This document shows positions 8,220 to 17,198 of a DNA stretch of 64,000 nt, one piece after another. The position numbers and the translations under genes were made by a program. The notes beneath the pieces are model-generated. The model had not been told where the DNA came from, did not search any database, and worked only from the letters and a program-made list of their open reading frames with translations. Position 1 is the stretch's first letter. The number at the start of each line of letters is the position of its first letter. Origin of the DNA: Cyclobacteriaceae bacterium (lineage in GTDB: Bacteria > Bacteroidota > Bacteroidia > Cytophagales > Cyclobacteriaceae); assembly GCA_028281285.1 (NCBI GenBank), contig JANQKF010000004.1:32264-96263 (forward strand), given 5' to 3'.

Positions 8220-9119
8220 ATGAATTACCGAAATATTCCCAGAGCTACTTCCTTGAAAATCTCTGAAATTTCCTTTGGATGTATGTCGCTGGAACCGGAC
8301 CAAAAACTGGCCGATCGATTGCTTCAAAAGGCAGTAGATTTTGGGGTCAATTATTTCGATACGGCAGACCTCTATCAGGCTGGTAAAAATGAGGAAATGG
8401 TCGGGCAAGCACTGAAGGAAAGGAGAGGAGAAATCATACTTGCCACCAAGGTAGGAAACCAACTCAATCCGGACGGAAAAACATGGCGATGGAATCCATC
8501 AAAACCCTATATCCTGAATGCAGTCGAAGAGAGCCTGAAAAGACTGCAAACGGACCATATAGATCTGTATCAATTGCATGGAGGAACTATCGATGATCCA
8601 ATCGATGAGGTAGTTGAAGCTTTCGAAATTTTGAAGGACCAGGGGAAGATACGTGCTTATGGAATTTCTTCGATCAGACCGAACGTGATTCGTGAGTTTA
8701 TTCAAAGGTCTGACATCATGTCAGTCATGCTTCAATATAGTCTTCTGGACAGACGTCCCGAGGAAAAACTGCTTTCTCAGTTGAATGGAGAGGGTATTGG
8801 GGTAATGGTCAGAGGAGTACTTTCAAAAGGGTTATGGTCAAAAAATATATTAACTAATTATTTAAATTATAGTAGAGAAAACATTGATTTACTGAAAGAT
8901 AAATTAAATATTTCCTCAACTGAGGAAAGGTCGATAATTCAGACGGTTTTAAAGTGGGTTTTGAAGAATAAATCGGTGACTACAGCCGTGGTCGGAGCTC
9001 GAAATGAGGCACAACTTGATGAGATTTTACGAACTGCTGAGGTACCTGACCTTTCCGATGAAGAGTACCAGAACTTGTCAAATGCACTTAGTCCGAACCG
9101 TTACGAAAGCCACCGATGA
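8220..9119 (+). CDS. Aldo/keto reductase
   Basis: A 299-residue NADPH-dependent oxidoreductase with the aldo/keto reductase TIM-barrel signatures: the Asp and Tyr of FDTADLYQAGKNE, the Lys of LATKVG, the His of LYQLHGG, and the C-terminal nucleotide-binding segment around TAVVGARNEAQLDE. The four catalytic residues (D, Y, K, H) are present, so it should be active. The substrate cannot be read from the sequence. Length is normal for the short YajO/perakine-reductase-like group. It shares 4 bases (ATGA) with the following DUF547 gene, so the two are coupled, and a DUF2461 gene follows in the same direction. Confidence 0.9.
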   Translation: MNYRNIPRATSLKISEISFGCMSLEPDQKLADRLLQKAVDFGVNYFDTADLYQAGKNEEMVGQALKERRGEIILATKVGNQLNPDGKTWRWNPSKPYILNAVEESLKRLQTDHIDLYQLHGGTIDDPIDEVVEAFEILKDQGKIRAYGISSIRPNVIREFIQRSDIMSVMLQYSLLDRRPEEKLLSQLNGEGIGVMVRGVLSKGLWSKNILTNYLNYSRENIDLLKDKLNISSTEERSIIQTVLKWVLKNKSVTTAVVGARNEAQLDEILRTAEVPDLSDEEYQNLSNALSPNRYESHR

Positions 9120-9784
9120 AGTTTGATCACCAACAATTTTCTAAGGACATGAAACTTGCTCTTTTCAATTATTTGGAAGGTGAGAAAGTTGATCAAAATA
9201 AGACGGATTGGTATCTCATAAATCTGGAAAATTTTAATCTGAGAGTGCTCAATAATGACGTCCAAAAAGTAGCTTTTTGGACCAACGTTTACAATGCGTT
9301 TACTAACGTTCAAATTGTAAAAAATAACCTTCAAAAATCGGTATGGGAGAAGTCGGATTTTTTTACAGACCGAGCACTGAAAATAGGATCGGTTTTCTTC
9401 TCTCTGGATGATATGGAACATGGCATTTTGAGAAGGAATGGCAAGCGGAGAAACGGGAAGCCTGATCAGTTCGATTCATCAGATTCAAGACGAAAACTGA
9501 TGGTTGAAAATTTTGATTCAAGAATTCACTTTGCACTTAATTGTGGAAGTATCTCTTGCCCGCCTTTGGCATTCTATTCTGAGGATAATCTGGAAGCCGA
9601 ACTATCTGTTGCAGAATCAAGTTTTACTGAACAGGAGTTTTTGGTTGATCATGAATTTAAGGAAATCACTTGCTCCCAAATTTTTGTATGGTATAAGCAT
9701 GATTTTGGTAACCAATTTTTAAATGATCCGAAATTGTCCCATTATCGTGTGATCGAACGTCCGTATGAATGGAAGATCCAATAA
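9116..9784 (+). CDS. DUF547 domain protein
   Basis: The 222-residue product carries the DUF547 signatures: KVAFWTNVYNAFTNVQIV near the N-terminus and IHFALNCGSISCPPLAFY in the middle, whose conserved Cys and His suggest a papain-like fold. No signal peptide, so cytoplasmic. The biochemical role is not established to my knowledge. The start codon overlaps the stop of the aldo/keto reductase gene (ATGA). Together with the DUF2461 gene 18 bases downstream it forms a three-gene operon. Confidence 0.85.
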   Translation: MKFDHQQFSKDMKLALFNYLEGEKVDQNKTDWYLINLENFNLRVLNNDVQKVAFWTNVYNAFTNVQIVKNNLQKSVWEKSDFFTDRALKIGSVFFSLDDMEHGILRRNGKRRNGKPDQFDSSDSRRKLMVENFDSRIHFALNCGSISCPPLAFYSEDNLEAELSVAESSFTEQEFLVDHEFKEITCSQIFVWYKHDFGNQFLNDPKLSHYRVIERPYEWKIQ

Positions 9785-9802
9785 CCTTAATCTGATATAA
9801 AC

Positions 9803-10489
9803 ATGGCAATCCCTAAATCGAATTTCGAATTCCTTAGTAACCTCATTGAGAATAACAATCGTGACTGGTTCAATGAGAATAAAAAATGGTATCAGGAAGA
9901 ACATCAGAACATCATCGAGTTTGCTGATGAACTGTTGACCAAACTTTCACAACATGATCAAATCACTACTCCTTCAGGAAAAAAGAGTTTGATGCGCATT
10001 TATAGGGATGTACGGTTTTCAAAGGATAAATCCCCATATAGCCCCAGATGGGCAGGAGGTTTTGGTAGAGTAAAGCCTCAATTGAGAGGTGGTTATTATT
10101 TTCATCTCAAGCCAGGGCATACCGTCATCGGAGGTGGGTTTTACAATCCTAGCCCGGATGATATCAAATTGATTAGAGAACACATCGCACAGGACGATCA
10201 ACCGTTAAGAAAAGTCTTAAATGATCCTGGTTTCAAAAAGGTGTTCGGAGAACTTCAGGGCGAACAGGTGAAAACCGCCCCTAAAGGCTTTGACAAGGAA
10301 CATCCGGCCATTGACCTTCTTCGCTTTAAGTCAATGTATGTCTTCCACGAATTTAAGGATTCTGAGGTCACTAAGGCTGATTTTGCAGATAAGGCAATTG
10401 AGGTATGGTTGGCTATAAGGCCTTTCTTTGATGTAATGACTGAGATTCTCACCACTGATTTAAATGGTATTTCGTTGATCTCTGACTAA
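9803..10489 (+). CDS. DUF2461 (TIGR02453 family) protein
   Basis: A 228-residue protein with the family's conserved features: NNNRDWFNENKKWY at the N-terminus, KSLMRIYRDVRFSKDKSPY, the GGGFYNP segment and the late PKGFDKEHPAIDLLRFKS block. Function unknown for the family; cytoplasmic. It is the third gene of the 8220-10489 operon and converges with the LytTR gene, whose stop lies one base away. A second, diverged DUF2461 gene lies at 13495. Confidence 0.88.
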   Translation: MAIPKSNFEFLSNLIENNNRDWFNENKKWYQEEHQNIIEFADELLTKLSQHDQITTPSGKKSLMRIYRDVRFSKDKSPYSPRWAGGFGRVKPQLRGGYYFHLKPGHTVIGGGFYNPSPDDIKLIREHIAQDDQPLRKVLNDPGFKKVFGELQGEQVKTAPKGFDKEHPAIDLLRFKSMYVFHEFKDSEVTKADFADKAIEVWLAIRPFFDVMTEILTTDLNGISLISD

Positions 10490-10490
10490 G

Positions 10491-11240
10491 TCAGTTTTCA
10501 ATAAGTTCTTTTAGTCGGTGCTTGTAAGTATTTCCACTCCTGAATTCTTTCCCATTAGGGAGTTGAAAAGAATAAATACCCCTTTGCAATTTGTTGATCT
10601 CTTGAATGTATTTTCTATTTAAGATTGTTCCTCTCTGGATTTGAATAAAATATTCAGGTAGTTCTTTGATCAGTCCGGAGATAGTTTGAGACGAAATAAA
10701 CTCCTGATTGTTGGCTTGAATACTCACGTATTTGTCCTTTGCAACCAGGTATTGAATTTCTTCGAAATTTATCAGCTTTATCGTGTTTCTTAAACGGACC
10801 GATATGAAATCCCTGGACCTCTTGGGTTGAGAGAGGTTCGAATGAACGCTATTAAACTTCAGAACTCTGCTGAAACCGCCAACCAATAAACTCATACCTA
10901 CTGCTATCAGCAGATGATTTGGACGCAACTGAAACGTCATTGTTGAGATAATCATTGCCAAAAGTTTTGCGACCAAGGAATAGGTCATAATTCCGGCAAC
11001 AACATAAATGGCATATAGGTACAAGATGATCCCCGGAGGTTTCGAGAACATGGAGTTGATGGTGCAATTAACACCAATAATTGCCAGACCAATGGCCAGA
11101 GAATAAGCCGGAGCTACCATCGAAGCTTTAAGGGAATTACCAATGATCAGAGAATTGACAAGTGCAACGCATACACCAAGAAATGTGGCGAAAAGAATGA
11201 CATAAACTGTTGTATTGTTAACCGAGTGGGAAGATTTCAT
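10491..11240 (-). CDS. Membrane-anchored LytTR-family transcriptional regulator
   Basis: The N-terminal 120 residues have about four hydrophobic segments, for example VYVILFATFLGVCVALVNSL and HLLIAVGMSLLVGGF. The C-terminal 100 residues form a LytTR DNA-binding domain: FEEIQYLVAKDKYVSIQ, then FIQIQRGTILNRKYIQEI and an LPNGKEFRSGNTYKHRL end. It is a one-component regulator with a membrane sensor module rather than a receiver domain. I start it at the ATG at 11240; an in-frame TTG two codons upstream is less likely. LytTR proteins usually bind direct repeats; I did not find its site. Confidence 0.88.
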   Translation of the reverse strand: MKSSHSVNNTTVYVILFATFLGVCVALVNSLIIGNSLKASMVAPAYSLAIGLAIIGVNCTINSMFSKPPGIILYLYAIYVVAGIMTYSLVAKLLAMIISTMTFQLRPNHLLIAVGMSLLVGGFSRVLKFNSVHSNLSQPKRSRDFISVRLRNTIKLINFEEIQYLVAKDKYVSIQANNQEFISSQTISGLIKELPEYFIQIQRGTILNRKYIQEINKLQRGIYSFQLPNGKEFRSGNTYKHRLKELIEN

Positions 11241-11385
11241 AGGCAACTAGAATTTTGATCAGAAGAATTGCAAGGTTGGTCTTCTTCCTATACCATTTCA
11301 TCAGAAAAATGCTCTGATATCGCTTGAATTCAGGTTTTCTGGATAAACTAATCTAATAAATAGTGATCCAAAATGATAAAAAACC

Positions 11386-12699
11386 ATGCGATTTCTATCC
11401 TTAATTTTAGCTCTGAAGCTGTCGCTTCTTCATCTGACCTTTAGCCAAAACAGACATAACGACTACGGAGTTTTTGATATACCTGTAGACAACCGGGTTT
11501 GGCCGGCATTAGACGAACTTGGTGTAGGATGGATCAGAGAACAATTCAGGGTGGGAGAGGCCGATCTTGACAGAGCCATGGTTCTTTATGACCGAATCTT
11601 TGAAGAAGGCTATGGTTTAGTGCTAACTGTTCACCATAGGGATGGCAGTAATATTGCCAACCAGCAGAGTTATTTGTCCAGCACGAGAGGTAGCTATCCT
11701 CCACAAAACCCTGACAAATACAAGGCGAACATCCGTTTTGTGGTTCAACGTCTGACAGACGCACTTATTTCTCATGGTCGGAACCCGGCAGAGAGTCTGA
11801 TGATTCAGTTCTCCAATGAAGTCTTACCCATTGATTTGGTGCCTGACACCCCCACTCGATACTGGCATGGCACTTCTGATGAGTACATCGAAACGCTCCG
11901 TTTGACCTTTGACGCGGTAAAAGAGATAGGGCAGATCCCGGTTATCAATGCAGGAATTGCGTCTCTAATGCTTGATGGTGTTGTAGCAATAGATCGGGGG
12001 CTTTTGAGCGATCCGGACTTTGAAGCGCTTTACGCTTTTAATGAACGCATATTAAGAGAGGGACAGTTTGATTGGGTGGATGTACATTTACGTCATGCCA
12101 TTGAAGATGTTCAGAGTAAGATTGACTGGGTAAAGGAGCGTTGGTCAGGGAAGTTAATTGCAACGGAATTCGCTGGACCTGACGTACGAACTTCCGCTAC
12201 CTTTACCGAGGCTCTTCAGGCACAGGAGCTTGTTCAACGAATGGAAATTGCTTCCAGCGGAGGTGTCGACCGAATCCTCTGGTCGCATCTCATGGAAAAT
12301 CCGGCTGTTGAAGATATTTACTTTCAGGAGGGCTTGATTGAATATCAGACCTGGCGCAAGAAACCTGCTTTCTTTGCCTATAAGGAATACCTGCAAGGTG
12401 TTGTGACCTCACTCGACCAGGAGTTGGAGGATATAGGTATTCAATTTCAAAATTATCCTAATCCGTTTTCGAATAAAACTTTGATTCGTTTGGAGCCTGA
12501 GAAATTACGGTCGGGCCCATGGAGAATAGAGGTCAGAGATTTGACCGGGCACCTTATCGCTCACTGGAATGTGCCCGAAGTCTTCAAGTCATCCTACCAA
12601 TTTCAACTGGATGGGAGAGGTCTGCCGGATGGAGTATACCTATGCCGATTAATCACCCCTGAGCAGTCATTTGTTAAAAGAATGATATTAAGTCGCTGA
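11386..12699 (+). CDS. Secreted glycoside-hydrolase-like protein with type IX secretion sorting domain
   Basis: The 437-residue product has a signal peptide (cleaved near LTFSQ, residue 21), a catalytic-looking TIM-barrel region and a C-terminal sorting domain (about 345-437) of type A: NYPNPFSN, then VRDLTGH, LPDGVYLCRLI and the final basic KRMILSR. The barrel has glycosidase-like strand ends: SLMIQFSNEV (candidate acid/base Glu), FDWVDVHLRH and KLIATEFAGPD (candidate nucleophile Glu), as in clan GH-A. It would be exported by the Sec and type IX systems and attached at or released from the surface. Substrate unknown. Confidence 0.8.
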   Translation: MRFLSLILALKLSLLHLTFSQNRHNDYGVFDIPVDNRVWPALDELGVGWIREQFRVGEADLDRAMVLYDRIFEEGYGLVLTVHHRDGSNIANQQSYLSSTRGSYPPQNPDKYKANIRFVVQRLTDALISHGRNPAESLMIQFSNEVLPIDLVPDTPTRYWHGTSDEYIETLRLTFDAVKEIGQIPVINAGIASLMLDGVVAIDRGLLSDPDFEALYAFNERILREGQFDWVDVHLRHAIEDVQSKIDWVKERWSGKLIATEFAGPDVRTSATFTEALQAQELVQRMEIASSGGVDRILWSHLMENPAVEDIYFQEGLIEYQTWRKKPAFFAYKEYLQGVVTSLDQELEDIGIQFQNYPNPFSNKTLIRLEPEKLRSGPWRIEVRDLTGHLIAHWNVPEVFKSSYQFQLDGRGLPDGVYLCRLITPEQSFVKRMILSR

Positions 12700-12769
12700 C
12701 TCTGTTTTGGTTTATGATGATCAAGAGAACAGTTGTTTCATTAGGAATCTCTCTAATCGATTGAAGCAG

Positions 12770-13375
12770 TTATTGAGCTAAATCAAAGGTGCCAGGTCCT
12801 AATTTAGTCTGGGTAATATCTATTGCTCTGCGCTCGATTCGGAAGAGGTCACTTTCATATTCATACTTTAAATAGTGAGCACGAGTCAAGTTGTAGAACT
12901 CATTGAGAAAGGACGCATTGTAATTTTTGAAATGCTCAGGGTTGACTTGTAGAAAATCACTAACCCAGTAAGTATGTTTTACACCATTGATGATTTTAAC
13001 CACTTTCTGGCATTCATGGCCCAACACTTCTTCTGTTTCGTTTGAAATGTAAAGTGTGTCCAGGGTCCGTGTTTCCTGATTTATATTTCTTGATGACGTA
13101 CTATCTGAGAATAAGGTAAATACCTCATCTCCACCAATGTAGAATGTGCCTCTGTTTCCTGTACCGTCATTCATTTCTTTGAATTGACCCTTTTTGTAAT
13201 ACCATGAGAAGCGATTCCCGAAGACCCGGTTATAAGCTACCTCGTTAATCGCTGGGTTCTTGCTTATGAGTTGTTGATGGTAGTCGATCCTGCCTTCGAA
13301 TTCCTCTTCTCGTACATCGCAGGAGTAAAGAAGGCCTATGAATAAAAAAATAAAGACAGGTAGCCTCAGATCCAT
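12770..13375 (-). CDS. Exported lipoprotein, GLPGLI/DUF4412-like
   Basis: A 201-residue product with a signal segment and a lipobox ending LLYSC (lipid at C19). The core EEVLGHECQKVVKIINGVKH and TYWVSD resembles the GLPGLI/DUF4412 group, in which a conserved G-x-x-C-x-K segment is followed by a Tyr/Trp-Val/Phe strand. These are small periplasmic beta proteins without known activity. It converges with the gene at 11386 and stands alone. Confidence 0.7.
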   Translation of the reverse strand: MDLRLPVFIFLFIGLLYSCDVREEEFEGRIDYHQQLISKNPAINEVAYNRVFGNRFSWYYKKGQFKEMNDGTGNRGTFYIGGDEVFTLFSDSTSSRNINQETRTLDTLYISNETEEVLGHECQKVVKIINGVKHTYWVSDFLQVNPEHFKNYNASFLNEFYNLTRAHYLKYEYESDLFRIERRAIDITQTKLGPGTFDLAQ

Positions 13376-13494
13376 ATTCTGTGTTTTGAAGTTAACAATT
13401 CAGAAGATCTATTCCATTAGGAGAACTTGTGGAAAGTTTACGGAAATCAGCTGAGAATAGGCTGATTGATAAGAGAAAATTATATTAGCCGTTG

Positions 13495-14148
13495 ATGGTA
13501 AGAAAAACGATTTACGATTTCCTTGAGGCCTTGATGGCGAACAACTCAAAGGAGTGGATGGATGCAAATCGCAGTTGGTACAATGAGTCTAAAGAGGCGA
13601 TTATTGAGTTTTTTGACCCGATTCTGACGGAATTGAAAGACTTTGATCCGAGGATCGTCCAACCAAATGCCAGGAAGTCGTTGAATCGGATCAATAACAA
13701 TTTGATGTTCCATCCGGAGCGTCCGACCTATAAAGATCACTTCAGTGTGGTATTCGGCTATGGAAAGGGCTATGCCGATTTCTATGTGGGCTTGGGCGCT
13801 TATGAGAATGATATTGCCGGGGGGCTTTGGCATCCTCCAAGTGAGAAAATCAAGAAGATCAGAACCGAAATAGACTATGAAGGTGACCGTTTGAGGGAGA
13901 TTGTCGAAGCTCCCGAATTCAAAAAACATTTTGTGTTTTATCGTGAGGATGCCCTAAAAACTACTCCAAAAGGATATGACAAAGATCATGAGCATATCGA
14001 CCTACTTAGGCTAAAGACAGTAGCCGCCTTTCGTCAAGTGAGTAGAGAGGAAGTATTCTCAGATGAATTTGCCGTAATGGTGGTGGATGGATACAAGACC
14101 TTGGTGCCGATGTTAGACTTTATCAATGTGGCCATCCAGGAAGAGTAA
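13495..14148 (+). CDS. DUF2461 (TIGR02453 family) protein, second copy
   Basis: 217 residues with the same blocks as the protein at 9803: MANNSKEWMDANRSWYNE, a KSLNRINNNLMFHPERPTY block, GGLWHPP and TPKGYDKDHEHIDLLRLK. The two are clearly paralogous but diverged, not a recent duplication. I start at the ATG at 13495; a TTG directly before it in frame is also possible. The family role is unknown. Confidence 0.88.
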   Translation: MVRKTIYDFLEALMANNSKEWMDANRSWYNESKEAIIEFFDPILTELKDFDPRIVQPNARKSLNRINNNLMFHPERPTYKDHFSVVFGYGKGYADFYVGLGAYENDIAGGLWHPPSEKIKKIRTEIDYEGDRLREIVEAPEFKKHFVFYREDALKTTPKGYDKDHEHIDLLRLKTVAAFRQVSREEVFSDEFAVMVVDGYKTLVPMLDFINVAIQEE

Positions 14149-14196
14149 TTTACAAAATGGCATCCAAAGAATTATCTTAGAACAAAGTTGAATACC

Positions 14197-14607
14197 ATGA
14201 AGAAGTTAATTGCCGTATTTGCTGTTCTGTTGATAGGTCATATTGCCTTTGGTCAGGAAGAAACGCTTACTACCGGACCAAATATTAAGTTTACTGAGAA
14301 AGTTCATCAGTTTGGGGTGATCACGCAGGGTGATACGGTCGAACATACCTTTATCTTTGAGAATATCGGAACAGAACCTCTGAAGATTCTTGGTGCAAGA
14401 GGTTCCTGTGGTTGTACAGTACCTAAGTATTCAAGAGAGCCGATTGCACCAGGCGCGAAAGGAGAGGTGTTTGTTCGCTTCCGAAGTGCAGGAAAACGTG
14501 GCAAACAAAACAAGACCGTAACACTTACCACAAATGCATTGAATGCCAAACAAGTAGTATTAAGCATAAGGGGTACGGTGGAATTGCCGAAGAGTAACGG
14601 TCAATGA
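14197..14607 (+). CDS. DUF1573 domain exported protein
   Basis: The 136-residue product has a signal peptide (cleavage near AFGQ) and one DUF1573 immunoglobulin-like domain: VHQFGVITQGDTVEHTFIFE, EPLKILGARGSCGCTVP and the closing VVLSIRGTVELP. The SCGC pair is typical of the family. Periplasmic or surface location; function unknown, abundant in Bacteroidota. I start at the ATG at 14197, which gives a proper signal peptide; a TTG three codons upstream is in frame. An intrinsic terminator follows. Confidence 0.88.
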   Translation: MKKLIAVFAVLLIGHIAFGQEETLTTGPNIKFTEKVHQFGVITQGDTVEHTFIFENIGTEPLKILGARGSCGCTVPKYSREPIAPGAKGEVFVRFRSAGKRGKQNKTVTLTTNALNAKQVVLSIRGTVELPKSNGQ

Positions 14608-14630
14608 AAAGAACCCAATGAGAATAGAAG

Positions 14631-14657
14631 AGCCCATCAAAACGGATGGGCTTTTTT
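14631..14657 (+). terminator. Intrinsic terminator after the DUF1573 gene
   Basis: AGCCCATC (14631-14638) pairs with GATGGGCT (14645-14652), followed by TTTTTT. Confidence 0.88.
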
Positions 14658-14678
14658 GTTAGAAGGTAGACTTCTCGA

Positions 14679-15728
14679 TTACATAAATAACTTAGCAATG
14701 TCATAGACTTCCTGTACGCCAAAATCGGCCTCTGTATTGCTACAGATGGCTACCACAACCTGTTCTGCAGGCAAAACCAATAGGAATGCCCTTGCTCCGG
14801 CAGACCTTCCTCCGTGGTGAACAACCATTTGCCCTGATGAAGTTTGTGAGATCCTGAACCCCATTCCATAATTCGTCTTCTCTCCATCTTTAAGGTTTTG
14901 AGGCGTTATCAATTCGTAAAGCGTGCCGATGGCAATTATTTTGGAACCGCCATGGATCATTTTGACGATATCCGTTGGTGTAGACAAAAAGCCTCCCCCT
15001 GCCCACCTGGAACTTTGGTTCACTTCCATTGCAGGTCGTTTACCTCCTTTACTGTAAAGTGTTGCACTGTTGGATTCATCTCTTCCAGCGTCTTCCGGTA
15101 TGGTGTTTTTCATACCTAGTGGTTGGAACACTGCTTGCTCCATAAATGCTAAATAGTCCTGGTTTGTTACTTTTTCTACAACTCTTCCCAGTGCTACATA
15201 ACCATAGGTACTATAACTATACTGAGTGCCTGGTTCAAACAACAGCTTGTCACCTTCGAATACGGTCATACTTTCCGCGATGGAATTGAACTGTCTTTTT
15301 GAGATAAATTCCATTCCCTTATAATGTCTGATTCCGCCCTGATGGCCAGCGACCTGCCTTATCGTGGGTTGATATTTTTTGTCCTTGAATTGCGGAAGGT
15401 ATTGACTCAAAGAGTCAGCCCAGTCAATTCTTTCGGTATCAAAGAGAGTACCCAGTCCAATGGCTGTCATTGTTTTGGATATACTTCCGATACGGAATTT
15501 TGTATCGACCTCAACCGGCCTTTGGTCTTTAACATTCGCAAATCCTATTCCTTCTTGCCAAACCAATTGGCCGCCAACTCCTACCGCTACTGATAACCCT
15601 GGTATGTTTTGGTTTTCCTTCAACTTAACAAGCTTTGCTTTCGCCTGTTCTATCTTTTCTTCAATGGTCTGAGTATGCACCTGTGAGCATATAACCAGCC
15701 CTACAAGTATCAATGATTTTTTGAGCAT
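14679..15728 (-). CDS. Serine hydrolase, beta-lactamase/class C-like family
   Basis: A 349-residue exported hydrolase: a signal peptide at the N-terminus, the catalytic S-x-x-K as SISKTM, the second motif YSYSTYGY (Tyr general base) and the third box as HHGGRSAGA in place of KTG. This pattern belongs to the penicillin-binding/class C beta-lactamase fold family, which also includes esterases and D-aminopeptidases. True beta-lactamase activity cannot be inferred. It is transcribed in the same direction as the AraC regulator at 15814, 85 bases away. Confidence 0.88.
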   Translation of the reverse strand: MLKKSLILVGLVICSQVHTQTIEEKIEQAKAKLVKLKENQNIPGLSVAVGVGGQLVWQEGIGFANVKDQRPVEVDTKFRIGSISKTMTAIGLGTLFDTERIDWADSLSQYLPQFKDKKYQPTIRQVAGHQGGIRHYKGMEFISKRQFNSIAESMTVFEGDKLLFEPGTQYSYSTYGYVALGRVVEKVTNQDYLAFMEQAVFQPLGMKNTIPEDAGRDESNSATLYSKGGKRPAMEVNQSSRWAGGGFLSTPTDIVKMIHGGSKIIAIGTLYELITPQNLKDGEKTNYGMGFRISQTSSGQMVVHHGGRSAGARAFLLVLPAEQVVVAICSNTEADFGVQEVYDIAKLFM

Positions 15729-15813
15729 GACTTTTTTATTGGGAAGAACGTGTCATGCTCAGTGAATAGCTAGGGATTAGAACGAGATTAAGTGTCATTG
15801 CAGGTAATGGCAC

Positions 15814-16869
15814 TTATTGCCTGATTGACTCCACGTATTCCGAGGGGCGCATTCCTGTCATTTCCTTGAAAACTCGCTGGAAAGTCGTTTTAGAGTTAAA
15901 GCCGCATTCGAGGGCCAGTCCAGCCAGTGTCAACTGAGGTGTGTGGACCACCTTTTCCTTGAATTCCTGAACTCTGTATTCATTGACGAATGAATAGAAG
16001 TTTTTCCCCAACTCCTGGTTCAAAGCTTCCGAAATTTGCTTTGCGGTGATGTTGAGTCTGTCTTCCAGAAACCGAACGTTAAGATCGGGGAGGAGGTAGA
16101 GTTTGTCCTTTTCCATACACTGTAAAAGGCCCTCCAAATGTTTTTGTGCGATCGTGTTGGAGGTTGGAATAGTAGTGGAGGCAGTTCCCTTACTAATAAT
16201 TTCCGGTTGACGTAAACCACCAATACCTAACCAGAAGATGATTGTGGTGAATATAAATTGACCAATAACCCGGTCATTAAAATCGAGGCCAATGGTGAGT
16301 AATAACAGCCAAAGAATGAGCGAAATGGGCAGGAGAAGCAAAAACAAAAACGAGAGTTGATTTAGCCAATTCAAGGTCTGACGCTCCACATTGGAAAGTT
16401 TTGATTTCAGCTCTTTCTGATATGCTAAAATTTCCTTTCTGGACTTCCATAGATAAAAGGCAATTACAAAAAGGGAAGCGAATCCGATTTTGTCTAATAG
16501 TTCATGAATAGGTGGTTCGTAATCGGACCGACCGAAAATCCAGTGATAAATGCTGTGGAGATAATCTCCTATAAACCACCACAAATGTTTTAGATTGACT
16601 GGTTGGTCTTTTGTCAGTGATTTTACATACAGATAAAGAGTAGGCCCCAAACCAAAACCTATTCCAAAAGGGAGAATATGAAGGACTGGGTACTGATTAA
16701 AGTATCCGTTGACAAGGATCCAGGACAGTACTAGGTTAAGCCCAATGGAAAAGGTCAGCAGTGCCAGAAAACGATTCGCCTTTCTGTTGACTCTTGAGAA
16801 GAACAGTGTACCTGTGAAAATCAGTGCCGCAAGGCCGCCTGCAAAAGTCAAATAAGGATTCCAGTCCAT
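15814..16869 (-). CDS. Membrane-embedded AraC-family transcriptional regulator
   Basis: 351 residues: about seven hydrophobic segments in the first 230 residues, then a cytoplasmic linker and two AraC helix-turn-helices, the first at ITAKQISEALNQELGKNF and the second at TLAGLALECGFNSKTTFQRV, ending GMRPSEYVES. This is a one-component transmembrane regulator typical of Bacteroidota. It lies directly upstream of the serine hydrolase gene at 14679 and may regulate it (inference from position). Confidence 0.88.
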   Translation of the reverse strand: MDWNPYLTFAGGLAALIFTGTLFFSRVNRKANRFLALLTFSIGLNLVLSWILVNGYFNQYPVLHILPFGIGFGLGPTLYLYVKSLTKDQPVNLKHLWWFIGDYLHSIYHWIFGRSDYEPPIHELLDKIGFASLFVIAFYLWKSRKEILAYQKELKSKLSNVERQTLNWLNQLSFLFLLLLPISLILWLLLLTIGLDFNDRVIGQFIFTTIIFWLGIGGLRQPEIISKGTASTTIPTSNTIAQKHLEGLLQCMEKDKLYLLPDLNVRFLEDRLNITAKQISEALNQELGKNFYSFVNEYRVQEFKEKVVHTPQLTLAGLALECGFNSKTTFQRVFKEMTGMRPSEYVESIRQ

Positions 16870-16980
16870 CAGCTCCTAGTCCACTTCATGATTGATAAAA
16901 GTATAAAGATAAATAATGATCTGTGCTGTTGTCAGAGGTGCCATTGCCTGCGATGGGACTTTCTAAGAGTGCAAAAGAAT

Positions 16981-17008
16981 AAAGCCAACCTAATGGCTGG
17001 CTTTATTA
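16981..17008 (-). terminator. Probable terminator of tRNA-Pro
   Basis: AAAGCCA (16981-16987) and TGGCTTT (16998-17004) form a 7-bp stem directly after the tRNA on the minus strand. The following sequence is only weakly T-rich, so the call is moderate. Confidence 0.55.
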
Positions 17009-17014
17009 ATTCTG

Positions 17015-17089
17015 TCGGGGTGGCAGGATTCGAACCTGCGACCTCCTCGTCCCAAACGAGGCGCGATAACCGGGCTACGCTACACCCCG
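17015..17089 (-). tRNA. tRNA-Pro (anticodon TGG)
   Basis: On the minus strand: acceptor stem CGGGGTG/CACCCCG with discriminator A, anticodon stem CCTCG/CGAGG around loop TTTGGGA giving anticodon TGG, and T-arm AGGTTCGAATCCT. CCA is not encoded. Confidence 0.95.
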
Positions 17090-17198
17090 ATCCGTAATCG
17101 GAGTGCAAATATAGAGGGAAATTTTTATTGGCAATAGAAGAGCGTAAAGAAAATTCTCAGAACTCAAGATTTTTCGATTTTCTTCATTGTAGTCAATG

